A stretch of 7,281 bases of DNA from an uncultured Collinsella sp. (GTDB lineage Bacteria > Actinomycetota > Coriobacteriia > Coriobacteriales > Coriobacteriaceae). The number at the start of each line of letters is the position of its first letter. The stretch's first letter is position 1. This document shows positions 1-5,858 of the stretch, one piece after another. The stretch spans positions 1 through 7,281 of the forward strand of contig USHF01000072.1 of NCBI GenBank assembly GCA_900554465.1. Direction: 5' to 3'. The notes beneath the pieces were generated by a model. The model was not told the DNA's origin. It saw only the letters and a list, made by a program, of their open reading frames with translations, and ran no database searches. A program made the translations under genes and the position numbers.

Positions 1-48
1 CGAGATCTGCGCATGTCTCGTGGGCTCGGAGATGTGTATAAGAGACAG
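1..48 (+). other. Untrimmed Nextera i7-side sequencing adapter (left end)
   Basis: This is library-construction sequence, not genome. It reads as the end of the P7 primer (CGAGAT, 1-6), an 8-base index CTGCGCAT (7-14), the Nextera read-2 transposase adapter beginning GTCTCGTGGGCTCGG (15-29), and the 19-base Tn5 mosaic end (30-48, ending AAGAGACAG). The same 48 bases appear reverse-complemented at the right end. An ATG inside the adapter at 32 opens a false reading frame starting MCIRDR that runs into genomic DNA and stops at 101-103. Known from adapter design; the match is read directly from the sequence. Confidence 0.97.
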
Positions 49-101
49 GGGCGAGCGCTGCGCGGAAGCTATCGAATACGTCCTTGGGACTGTCCTATTG
101 T

Positions 102-132
102 AAAGGCTCGCCGCACCTTGACGGCAAGCTTT
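102..132. terminator. Imperfect hairpin, possible terminator between convergent gene ends
   Basis: Bases 102-113 can pair with 122-132 around an 8-base loop (114-121). That gives ten base pairs with one bulged G (106) and one C-A mismatch (109/126). It directly follows the TAA at 101-103. Only a short T stretch (130-132) follows on the + strand, so it is at best a weak intrinsic terminator. The call rests on position and pairing alone. Confidence 0.25.
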
Positions 133-135
133 GAA

Positions 136-153
136 TAAAACGCAGGAACCTGC
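136..153 (-). terminator. Short hairpin plus T-rich tail downstream of the acyltransferase gene
   Basis: Read on the - strand, GCAGG-TT-CCTGC (from 153 to 142) is followed at once by GTTTTATT. This inverted repeat with a T-rich tail lies about 40 bases past the stop codon of the leftward gene, where a terminator is expected. The stem is only four to five base pairs, so the structure is weak. Confidence 0.3.
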
Positions 154-191
154 CACGGGTGTAGCGGCTTTGACGTCTGACGGCAGCGTGT

Positions 192-1322
192 CTATTGCCG
201 CTTGAGCTTGCGAACGATAAGGCTTCTAGCTGCATCGATGATGAGGAGCGCCAGAGCAAAGACGATGCTAATGACGGTACCCGTGATGATACATATAGCT
301 GCCGGGCTGTTTTGGCTGACCAGCATGTTTGCGAGCAACGTATTGAAGACGGGACGCCACAGGCTACTGGTGAGCGACTGCATCACATAGAAACCGAGCG
401 TGGCGGTCGATAAGGTGACGATGACACCCGCAGTCCGCGGATTGCCTGAGGCACTGCGTCGGGTTGCCGAAAAGAGCAAGGAGGCGGCAGCGAGGGCAAA
501 CGAGATCAGCGAGGTCGACTTGTAGGAGAGGACTGCCATCGCCGTGAGGTTGCCGGTGAAGGAGAGTGCTCCTTCCAGGATGGTGGCGAGCGCCAAAATC
601 GCAGCGAGCGACCGCATGCCCAAGGCGCCCGCCCTGTCCGAATCCATGACATCGGTAACGTCGCGGAGCAGACCGCCGATCAAAAACGCGATTACGTACG
701 TGGCAGCGCTCATGAGCTTCTGGAGCCAAGAAAACTCGCCGGCGCTTGTCGTACTCATGGCGGCTATATACCCGTTAACAACAAATGCGAGGATGCCAAC
801 GGCGATGACCGTCGTCGTGTAGCTCTTCTGGGAGAGTCGACTCTTAGCCAGTCCAAACCATGGCGCCATGAAGACCGTGGCGGCATAGACCCAGATAAAC
901 TCAAGGCCTAGCGTGTACCAGTAGTGCGTGTTGAGGGTAACATCGGGAATGGGGGAGACGACCGTGGACCACGCGAGCGCCACGAGGCAATAAAACGTAG
1001 TGGGCATAACGACCTTGCCCAGGCGCTGCGTCGTCCGTTGCATTTGCGACTTCCACGTTGCTCCACCGTCCCAAGCACGCGCGGCAGAAGCGATGAGAAA
1101 ATAGCCCGAGATCATAAAGAAGACCTCGTTGGCCCAGCAGCCCAGCAGGTTAATAAAACCGAGCACGCCGGAATAGGGGAAGGCGGCAAGCGGCGCGTAT
1201 TCCGGCAAGCCGACACAGGTTGCCTGGAAGGTCCACTGAAAGGTGTGGAACACCGCGATACCGGCGACTGCGACCAGGCGCAAGGCCTCGATGGATATGT
1301 TGCGTGCGGCTTTGGGCTGCAT
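192..1322 (-). CDS. Acyltransferase family 3 membrane protein (probable glycan O-acyltransferase)
   Basis: This 376-residue protein looks like a member of the acyltransferase-3 family (OafA/YrhL/NodX type). These are polytopic inner-membrane proteins that usually move an acetyl or other acyl group onto a sugar of a surface glycan or its lipid-linked precursor. Visible family marks are an N-terminal segment with E12, R15 and H26 (pattern EALRLVAVAGIAVFH), FFMISGYFL at 68-76, and an H-Y-W-Y element at 133-136 leading into a hydrophobic helix. Roughly nine or ten hydrophobic segments fill the chain, which ends in a basic tail (VRKLKRQ). The length is normal for the stand-alone membrane domain; no extra SGNH domain is present. 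ATG is preceded by AAAGGA (1332-1327 on the - strand) with a 4-base gap. It is transcribed away from the glycosyltransferase run, so the functional link is inferred from adjacency. Donor and acceptor are unknown. Some family members act on peptides or antibiotics instead. Confidence 0.88.
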   Translation of the reverse strand: MQPKAARNISIEALRLVAVAGIAVFHTFQWTFQATCVGLPEYAPLAAFPYSGVLGFINLLGCWANEVFFMISGYFLIASAARAWDGGATWKSQMQRTTQRLGKVVMPTTFYCLVALAWSTVVSPIPDVTLNTHYWYTLGLEFIWVYAATVFMAPWFGLAKSRLSQKSYTTTVIAVGILAFVVNGYIAAMSTTSAGEFSWLQKLMSAATYVIAFLIGGLLRDVTDVMDSDRAGALGMRSLAAILALATILEGALSFTGNLTAMAVLSYKSTSLISFALAAASLLFSATRRSASGNPRTAGVIVTLSTATLGFYVMQSLTSSLWRPVFNTLLANMLVSQNSPAAICIITGTVISIVFALALLIIDAARSLIVRKLKRQ

Positions 1323-1362
1323 GACGTCCTTTCGTATCGGTTTGCCTCTGCGAGCTCCATAG

Positions 1363-1368
1363 ATTATA
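1363..1368 (-). promoter_or_regulatory. Likely -10 box for the acyltransferase gene
   Basis: A perfect TATAAT on the - strand lies in an AT-rich island of the otherwise GC-rich gap between the divergent genes. It would start transcription near 1356 and give a leader of about 34 bases. The hexamer 17 bases upstream (GTCAGC) is a poor -35 box, so recognition would rest mainly on the -10 or on an activator. Confidence 0.4.
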
Positions 1369-1395
1369 TAAACGCCCGCTGGCGCGCTGACCCTT

Positions 1396-1404
1396 TGATA
1401 CCAT
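1396..1404 (+). promoter_or_regulatory. Weak candidate extended -10 for the glycosyltransferase run
   Basis: TGATACCAT fits an extended -10 (TG, one base, then a hexamer matching four of six consensus bases) and would give a leader of about 24 bases before the TTG start at 1435. An alternative is TATAAA at 1367-1372 in the AT-rich island, which would overlap the leftward promoter and give a leader of roughly 55 bases. Neither has a clear -35 box. A promoter is expected here because the two genes diverge. Confidence 0.2.
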
Positions 1405-1423
1405 GAAACGACAGGTATTTCCT

Positions 1424-1429
1424 AAGGAG
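1424..1429 (+). promoter_or_regulatory. Ribosome binding site that fixes a TTG start
   Basis: AAGGAG stands 5 bases before TTG at 1435. No ATG or GTG in the same frame offers a better start, and the ATG at 1403 is in another frame without a binding site. The protein's conserved strand (SLLIPIYN) begins at residue 12, which leaves a short leader as usual for this family. Confidence 0.75.
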
Positions 1430-1434
1430 CACAT

Positions 1435-2538
1435 TTGTCTACTAACGTCTCTGGCAGCCCTGTTCTGTCGCTGCTTATTCCCATTTACAATGTTCAGCGC
1501 TACCTGCGCGAGTGTCTCGATTCCGCCCTGGCGCAGACGCTCAAGGATATTGAGATCATCTGCATTAACGACGGGTCGACCGACAACTCGCCGGCGATAA
1601 TCCGCGAGTATATGGAGCGCGATGGGCGCGTCAAGATGATCGACAAGGCCAACAGCGGCTACGGCGACTCGATGAACCACGGTCTGGAGATGGCGCGTGG
1701 CAAGTACGTTGGTATCTTGGAGTCCGATGACTTTATGGCGCCCGACGCACTCGAAAAGCTTGTCTCGGCCGCCGATAGCAATAATGCCGACTTTGCGAAG
1801 GCGAACTTTGATTTCTACTGGTCTAAGCCCGAGGAGCGCCGTTCGCTGCACGAGATGTTTAAAGCCAAGGACTGTGGCAAGCCAGTGCACCCGAGCGATA
1901 CGACGCAGTTCTTTAAGCAAAAGCCGTCGATTTGGTCGGCCGTGTACCGTCGCGATTTTCTTGAGCGCAACGGCATTACGTTCCTGCCGACTCCGGGGGC
2001 ATCCTTTCAGGACACGTCATTTGCCTTTAAGGTGATCGCGTGCGCCGATAAGGCTATTTACCTGCACGATGCCGTGTTGTCGTATCGCCAGGACAACGAG
2101 AATTCCTCGGTCAATTCTTCAGCTAAGGTCTTTTGCGTCAATACCGAGTATGCCGAGATTGAGCGTTGGATTCGAGAGGATTATGCCCGCGACCACGCAA
2201 GCGGCGATGTCGCGCGCATGCTCAAGTTCAACCAGCTCATTAAGTACGATTCATACATGTGGAACTACGTGCGCCTGGCGCCTAAGTTCTATAAGGAGTT
2301 CCTGGTTCAGATGGCTAAGGAATTTCAGGCGGCCTTGGACGCGGGGGAGTTTTTGCTTGACGACCTCAAACCGTGGAAGCGCGCAAATCTCGCTGCCATC
2401 CTCAAAGATCCCGAGGGCTGGGTTGACGAGCATCCGAGTTTTGCGACGGATGGTGCCTTGGGGCGTGCTAAGTATTACGCCTCGGTTGGAGGCCCAGGCG
2501 TGGTCGCCGCCTTCCTCATCGAATCGCTGAGGGGGTAG
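1435..2538 (+). CDS. Glycosyltransferase family 2, type A (first copy)
   Basis: This 367-residue cytosolic or membrane-associated GT-A enzyme is predicted to transfer a sugar from a nucleotide-sugar donor to a growing surface glycan. The domain starts at residue 12 with SLLIPIYN (12-19). INDGSTDNS (44-52) carries the Asp of the nucleotide-binding loop, KANSGYGDSMNHGLEMARG spans 71-89, and the metal-binding DXD position reads ESDD (96-99). The C-terminal half has KPSIWSAVYRRDFL (163-176), the turn PTPGASFQD (185-193) and YRQDNENSS near 220. The tail near 347-367 (YYASVGG, then a hydrophobic stretch) may be an amphipathic helix resting on the membrane. There is no signal peptide or transmembrane helix. 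It starts with TTG and leads the rightward gene run; the next gene begins 6 bases after its stop. It is a close paralogue of the gene at 3660-4778. The sugar and acceptor cannot be named. Confidence 0.92.
   Translation: MSTNVSGSPVLSLLIPIYNVQRYLRECLDSALAQTLKDIEIICINDGSTDNSPAIIREYMERDGRVKMIDKANSGYGDSMNHGLEMARGKYVGILESDDFMAPDALEKLVSAADSNNADFAKANFDFYWSKPEERRSLHEMFKAKDCGKPVHPSDTTQFFKQKPSIWSAVYRRDFLERNGITFLPTPGASFQDTSFAFKVIACADKAIYLHDAVLSYRQDNENSSVNSSAKVFCVNTEYAEIERWIREDYARDHASGDVARMLKFNQLIKYDSYMWNYVRLAPKFYKEFLVQMAKEFQAALDAGEFLLDDLKPWKRANLAAILKDPEGWVDEHPSFATDGALGRAKYYASVGGPGVVAAFLIESLRG
1468..1737 (+). repeat. Diverged direct repeat, copy 1 (donor-binding part of type A gene)
   Basis: This stretch encodes residues 12-101 of the first type A enzyme. 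It aligns without gaps to 3687-3956, offset by 2219 bases, with 81 of 90 residues identical. It includes a 46-base exact DNA match at 1633-1678. It is coding duplication, not a mobile element. Confidence 0.9.
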
Positions 2539-2544
2539 GTCGGC

Positions 2545-3585
2545 ATGGGAGAGGCCTCGTGTCCTAAAGTTACCATTGTCGTCCCCGTTTACAACTCTGC
2601 ACGCTCCATTCAGCGATGCCTCGATTCGCTGTTGGTCCAGTCTGAGTGTTCGATTCAGGTTGTCTGCGTCAACGACGGTTCGACTGATGATTCGTTGAAC
2701 GTGTTGCGCCAGATCGCGCAGGCCGACGATCGCGTACTGGTGATTGACCAGGAAAACGCGGGTGTCTCGTGTGCTCGAAATGCCGGTATCGATGTCGCCG
2801 AGGGCGAGACCGTCTTTTTTGTGGACGCCGACGATTACATCGATGCCCAGACGGTCGAGCGCGTGCTGCATGCCATGGAGTCTGCGGATGCCGAGGCCGC
2901 CGTTTTTGGCGGCGTCTGTGAACCTGCCGATGCTGCCCCCAAACGCGTCCAGCAACTCATGAGCCCCAAAGCTGGTACCTTCGGCGCCCGCGATCCTCAA
3001 CTGCTGTTCCATTCGAATGCGCAGCCCTATGCCTGCCGTGCGGCTTTTTCGCGCGAGCTGCTCAATCGCGAAGGCATTCGCTTCGCCCCCGGTTTGGCTT
3101 TGGGCGAGGACGTCGTCTTCCAATTTGCGGCTTATGCGCTTGCCCGCAGGACCGTCGTCATGCCTGACAAGTTCTACCACTACGTGATGGAGAGCGAATC
3201 GGCGACGCACGAGTTCAACAGTGCCGAGGCGCGCGCCAAAAAGCTTGACGCCCACATGAAGATGCTCGAGGAGGTCTTGGAAGACTGGGCGGCCTATGGT
3301 CTTTTGGACCTGTGTCCCGGCGAGCTGATAACTTGGTTTTTGGACCTAATTGTGTTCGATCTGGCGCGCTTGGATGCCGATGACTTCCATCGCGTGGCGG
3401 CTCGCGTCAACATGGACCTCACGACGTTTTTGGGAACGGAGTGGGCGGATATGCCTGCTAAGGGTGCCGTTCGCCGTGTTGCCCACAAGCTCGTTGCGGC
3501 GACCTCGGGCGTTTCGATGGCAGACGCCACGCTGTTCTATCTTTCGACTCGCGGTCTCAAAGCCTGCCTGGAGCGCTTTCTATAA
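2545..3585 (+). CDS. Glycosyltransferase family 2, type B (first copy)
   Basis: This 346-residue GT-A fold enzyme is predicted to add one sugar during polysaccharide assembly. The domain runs from TIVVPVYN (10-17) through VNDGSTDDS (42-50), ENAGVSCARNAGI (70-82) and a canonical DXD motif, VDADDY (93-98). GEDVVF (187-192) matches the conserved acidic site placed after the acceptor region in this family, often linked to the catalytic base. The rest is helical, with a short hydrophobic C-terminus (FYLSTRGLKACLERFL) that may touch the membrane. The ATG lies 6 bases past the preceding stop. The binding site is a G-rich GAGGGG inside the end of the upstream gene, so the two are probably co-transcribed and perhaps translationally coupled. 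It is a full-length but distant homologue of the gene at 4791-5858. Substrate unknown. Confidence 0.91.
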   Translation: MGEASCPKVTIVVPVYNSARSIQRCLDSLLVQSECSIQVVCVNDGSTDDSLNVLRQIAQADDRVLVIDQENAGVSCARNAGIDVAEGETVFFVDADDYIDAQTVERVLHAMESADAEAAVFGGVCEPADAAPKRVQQLMSPKAGTFGARDPQLLFHSNAQPYACRAAFSRELLNREGIRFAPGLALGEDVVFQFAAYALARRTVVMPDKFYHYVMESESATHEFNSAEARAKKLDAHMKMLEEVLEDWAAYGLLDLCPGELITWFLDLIVFDLARLDADDFHRVAARVNMDLTTFLGTEWADMPAKGAVRRVAHKLVAATSGVSMADATLFYLSTRGLKACLERFL

Positions 3586-3616
3586 TTCCAAGCGCTGCCG
3601 CCCGCCGCAACTCGGC

Positions 3617-3625
3617 TGCTAAAAT
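3617..3625 (+). promoter_or_regulatory. Possible internal promoter (extended -10) before the second A-B pair
   Basis: TGCTAAAAT resembles an extended -10 (TG, one base, TAAAAT). It lies in the only sizeable gap of the run, the 74 bases between type B and the second type A gene. It would start transcription near 3632, about 28 bases before the TTG at 3660. No good -35 is seen, and in this AT-richer spot a chance match is possible. Confidence 0.33.
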
Positions 3626-3648
3626 AACCCTGTTACACGCTATTCAAC

Positions 3649-3654
3649 GGGAGG
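3649..3654 (+). promoter_or_regulatory. Ribosome binding site that fixes a second TTG start
   Basis: GGGAGG stands 5 bases before TTG at 3660, the same spacing and start codon as in the paralogue at 1435. The conserved strand begins at residue 10, so the start is well placed. Confidence 0.75.
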
Positions 3655-3659
3655 TTCTC

Positions 3660-4778
3660 TTGCAGAACTCTGATACCCCTAAAGTTTCGCTGCTTATTCC
3701 CATCTGCAATGTTGAGCGCTACCTGCGCGAGTGCCTCGATTCCGCCGTGGCGCAGACGCTCAAGGACATCGAGATCATCTGCATCAACGACGGCTCCACC
3801 GATAGCTCGCCGGATATCATCCGCGAGTACATGGAGCACGACCCCCGTGTAAAGATGATCGACAAGGCCAACAGCGGCTACGGCGACTCGATGAACCGTG
3901 GCCTGGAGATGGCGCGCGGTGAGTACGTGGGCATCCTTGAGTCCGACGACTTTATGTTTGAGGATTCGCTTCAAAAGCTGGTCGCCAAGGCCGATGCTGA
4001 GCATGCCGATGCGGTAAAGGGCGACTTTTATCTGTATTGGTCCACGCCCAGCGAGCGACGTGAGCTGTTTGGGATTATCGACGAGCATATGACGGGCGCC
4101 GCGTATCGCCCCGTCGATCGCCCGGGCATCTTCTACCGCAAACCTTCCATTTGGTCGGCTATCTATCGGCGCGCGTTCCTCAACGACAATCAGATTCGCT
4201 TCCTTCCCACGCCGGGTGCCTCGTATCAGGATGCGGGTTTTAACTTTAAGGTCTGGGCATGCGCCGAGCGTGCTGCGTTTATCGCGGACCCCATTTTGTG
4301 CTATCGCCAAGACAACGAGAAGAGCTCCGTTAATTCGCCCAACAAGGTATTTTGCGTGTGCGACGAATACGCCGAGATGCAGCGCTTTTTGGATGAACGC
4401 CCCGAGCTTAAGGCTCAGCTTCAGGGTATTTTAATGCGCATGAAGGTCGATACGTACCGTTGGAACGATGAGCGCCTGGTCGATGAACTGCGCGAGCAGT
4501 TTTGGAAGAAAGCCTCGTCCGAGCTCAAGGCCGACTGGGATGCCGGTCGCTTTGATCTGTCGCTGTTTGATCCGCGTGGCGAGACCGACTTGCGCCTGAT
4601 GGTCAAGTCGCCCCGCGCCTATATCGATTCGCGCTTTGACTTTAAGAAGCCGGGCAAGCTCAATACGTTTAAGCATTACTTTAAGATTGGCGGCCTGCCG
4701 CTGGTCTGGCGTGTGCTGACGTATCAGTGCACCTACGGCGACAACCCGCACCCCGATGACGTTCCGGCCGCACAGTAG
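3660..4778 (+). CDS. Glycosyltransferase family 2, type A' (second copy)
   Basis: This 372-residue GT-A enzyme is paralogous to the gene at 1435-2538, and its predicted role is sugar transfer to a surface glycan precursor. Motifs in order are SLLIPICN (10-17), INDGSTDSS (42-50), KANSGYGDSMNRGLEMARG (69-87), ESDD at the DXD position (94-97), KPSIWSAIYRRAFL (161-174), PTPGASYQD (183-191), then YRQDNEKSS. Up to residue 99 it is 90% identical to its paralogue (81 of 90 aligned residues). After that only islands match, and the last 130 residues are quite different. Near the end, FKHYFKIGGLPLVWRVL is a candidate amphipathic membrane contact. Oddities are a Cys in place of the usual Tyr at 16 and the TTG start. 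A 74-base gap precedes it. Its stop overlaps the ribosome binding site of the next gene. It probably uses the same or a similar donor as its paralogue but a different acceptor; that is inference. Confidence 0.92.
   Translation: MQNSDTPKVSLLIPICNVERYLRECLDSAVAQTLKDIEIICINDGSTDSSPDIIREYMEHDPRVKMIDKANSGYGDSMNRGLEMARGEYVGILESDDFMFEDSLQKLVAKADAEHADAVKGDFYLYWSTPSERRELFGIIDEHMTGAAYRPVDRPGIFYRKPSIWSAIYRRAFLNDNQIRFLPTPGASYQDAGFNFKVWACAERAAFIADPILCYRQDNEKSSVNSPNKVFCVCDEYAEMQRFLDERPELKAQLQGILMRMKVDTYRWNDERLVDELREQFWKKASSELKADWDAGRFDLSLFDPRGETDLRLMVKSPRAYIDSRFDFKKPGKLNTFKHYFKIGGLPLVWRVLTYQCTYGDNPHPDDVPAAQ
3687..3956 (+). repeat. Diverged direct repeat, copy 2 (donor-binding part of type A' gene)
   Basis: This stretch encodes residues 10-99 of the second type A enzyme and pairs without gaps with 1468-1737. 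The exact 46-base match is at 3852-3897. Many remaining differences are synonymous third-position changes, as expected for an older duplication under selection or one partly kept alike by gene conversion. Confidence 0.9.
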
Positions 4779-4781
4779 GAG
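4777..4781 (+). promoter_or_regulatory. Ribosome binding site overlapping the upstream stop; decides the start of type B'
   Basis: AGGAG shares two bases with the TAG stop of the upstream gene. It sits 9 bases before ATG at 4791 but only 3 bases before GTG at 4785. Spacing and start-codon strength favour 4791; using GTG would add two residues (M-T). Confidence 0.65.
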
Positions 4782-4790
4782 CGAGTGACT

Positions 4791-5858
4791 ATGGCTACCC
4801 CCAAGATTTCCGTTGTCGTTCCCATCTATAAAGTGGAGGAGTGCCTGGCCTGGTGCCTGGACTCCCTGCTTGCGCAGGACATGCCCGATTGGGAAGGCGT
4901 GTTAGTCAACGATGGATCGCCGGACGGTTCGCGCGATATTGCGGCTGCCTATTGCGAAAAGGACTCGCGCTTTGCGCTGGTCGATAAGGAGAACGGCGGC
5001 CTGTCGAGTGCGCGTAATGCAGGCATCGCCGCGTCCACGGCGCCTATCGTCGCGTTTTTGGATTCCGACGACCGGTTTACGCCCGATGCGTGCCGTGTGA
5101 TCGTCGATGCCTTTGAGCGCGAGGATTGCGACGTGTTGACCTTTGGCGCGAATCCGTATCCGCTCGAGGCAGGGTATCCGTGGCTTAACTATGTGCTGAG
5201 CCCGCGCGATGTGTCGTTTGAAGGCTATAGCTCTGACCTGCTGTTTAAGGAAGCATCTCGCCCCTTTGCATGGCGCACCGCCTGCAAGCGTGAGTTTTTG
5301 CTGGGTAACGGGATCGTGTTCGACGAAACCGTCAAGTATGGCGAGGACCAGGTCTTCGATTTTGCCGTGTACGGTCGTTCGCGCAAGACCGCGCTTATCT
5401 CGAACAAGCTGTATGACTACCGCGTGGCGCGCAAGGGCTCGCTTATGGACACCATGCGCTATGACGACGAGACGCGACTGCTGGAGCACGTGAAGATTTA
5501 CTCCGCGGTGCTGGCTGACTGGCAGCGCGATGGTCTCGATGCCCAGCATGCCGAGGACCTGGCGTACTTCCTCTGCGATCTGGTGCTGTACGATGCGCTC
5601 AGGTTGCTGGGTTCGGACTGCGGCAAGGTGGTTGCTGCCGTTGCCACGGCGCTTGTCGGTTCTGCCGTGGGTAGCGATGCCGCGCTCGCACAATGCGCTC
5701 CTTCTGTTGCTGCTATGGTGCGTGCGGCGCTTACCGGCAAGGCCCCCAATGCCCGTGAGTGCAAAAAGCTCATGTTCGATTACGACGTCTTGAGGTTTGG
5801 GCGCCTGGGTGCCTGCAAACGCATGGCAGCGAACGCTCTGGGAAAGCGAGAAGTGTAG
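4791..5858 (+). CDS. Glycosyltransferase family 2, type B' (second copy)
   Basis: This 355-residue GT-A enzyme is predicted to add one sugar to the same glycan as its neighbours. Motifs in order are KISVVVPIYK (5-14), VNDGSPDGS (39-47), ENGGLSSARNAGI (67-79), the DXD motif LDSDD (90-94) and YGEDQVF (183-189), the acidic site matching GEDVVF in type B. Shared features with type B continue into the C-terminal half (K-Y-Y before the helical region, VLADW, a DLVLYD stretch), so the two are homologous over full length though far less alike than the A pair. The C-terminus (FGRLGACKRMAANALG) is short and basic-hydrophobic. The start is the ATG at 4791; GTG at 4785 is the alternative. The next gene's ATG follows the TAG directly with no gap, which suggests coupled translation. 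Substrate unknown. Confidence 0.91.
   Translation: MATPKISVVVPIYKVEECLAWCLDSLLAQDMPDWEGVLVNDGSPDGSRDIAAAYCEKDSRFALVDKENGGLSSARNAGIAASTAPIVAFLDSDDRFTPDACRVIVDAFEREDCDVLTFGANPYPLEAGYPWLNYVLSPRDVSFEGYSSDLLFKEASRPFAWRTACKREFLLGNGIVFDETVKYGEDQVFDFAVYGRSRKTALISNKLYDYRVARKGSLMDTMRYDDETRLLEHVKIYSAVLADWQRDGLDAQHAEDLAYFLCDLVLYDALRLLGSDCGKVVAAVATALVGSAVGSDAALAQCAPSVAAMVRAALTGKAPNARECKKLMFDYDVLRFGRLGACKRMAANALGKREV

Larger units (their letters stand above)
49..191. other. Non-coding stretch, possibly holding the last codons of a rightward gene
   Basis: This is the only genomic sequence left of the acyltransferase gene. On the + strand, codons 50-100 read GERCAEAIEYVLGTVLL and stop with TAA at 101-103. 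This could be the 3' end of a gene entering from beyond the contig, which would then converge on the acyltransferase gene. Seventeen codons are too few to assign a family, and an open frame of this length occurs often by chance. The rest (104-191) has no convincing open frame on either strand and carries the two weak hairpins listed separately. Confidence 0.3.

Noticed and set aside
32..103. A 23-residue + strand frame starting MCIRDR
   Set aside because: Its ATG lies in the adapter. Only codons from 50 onward are genomic, and they are too few to identify.
162..202. Inverted repeat AGCGGC / GCCGCT around the acyltransferase stop
   Set aside because: Six bases separated by a 28-base loop is close to chance expectation in this base composition, and no T-run follows the pair on either strand.
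1403..1600. A small + strand ORF starting ATG in the leader of type A
   Set aside because: It has no ribosome binding site and continues out of frame through the type A gene with an Arg- and Pro-rich translation typical of a shifted frame.
1150..1920. A 256-residue open frame on the - strand spanning the divergent gap
   Set aside because: It overlaps the acyltransferase in another frame and runs antisense through the start of the type A gene. It would cover the promoter region and has no family features.
2251..3255. A 334-residue open frame on the - strand
   Set aside because: It is antisense to the type A and B transferase genes and shows no recognisable motif. It is a codon-bias shadow.
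3591..3620. A terminator hairpin after type B
   Set aside because: Only a broken stem of about six pairs with a 12-base loop can form, and it is followed by AAAATAA and not by a T-run on the coding strand.
3633..4310. A 225-residue open frame on the - strand
   Set aside because: It is antisense to type A'. Part of its translation resembles that of the antisense frame at 1150-1920 only because the sense genes are paralogues.
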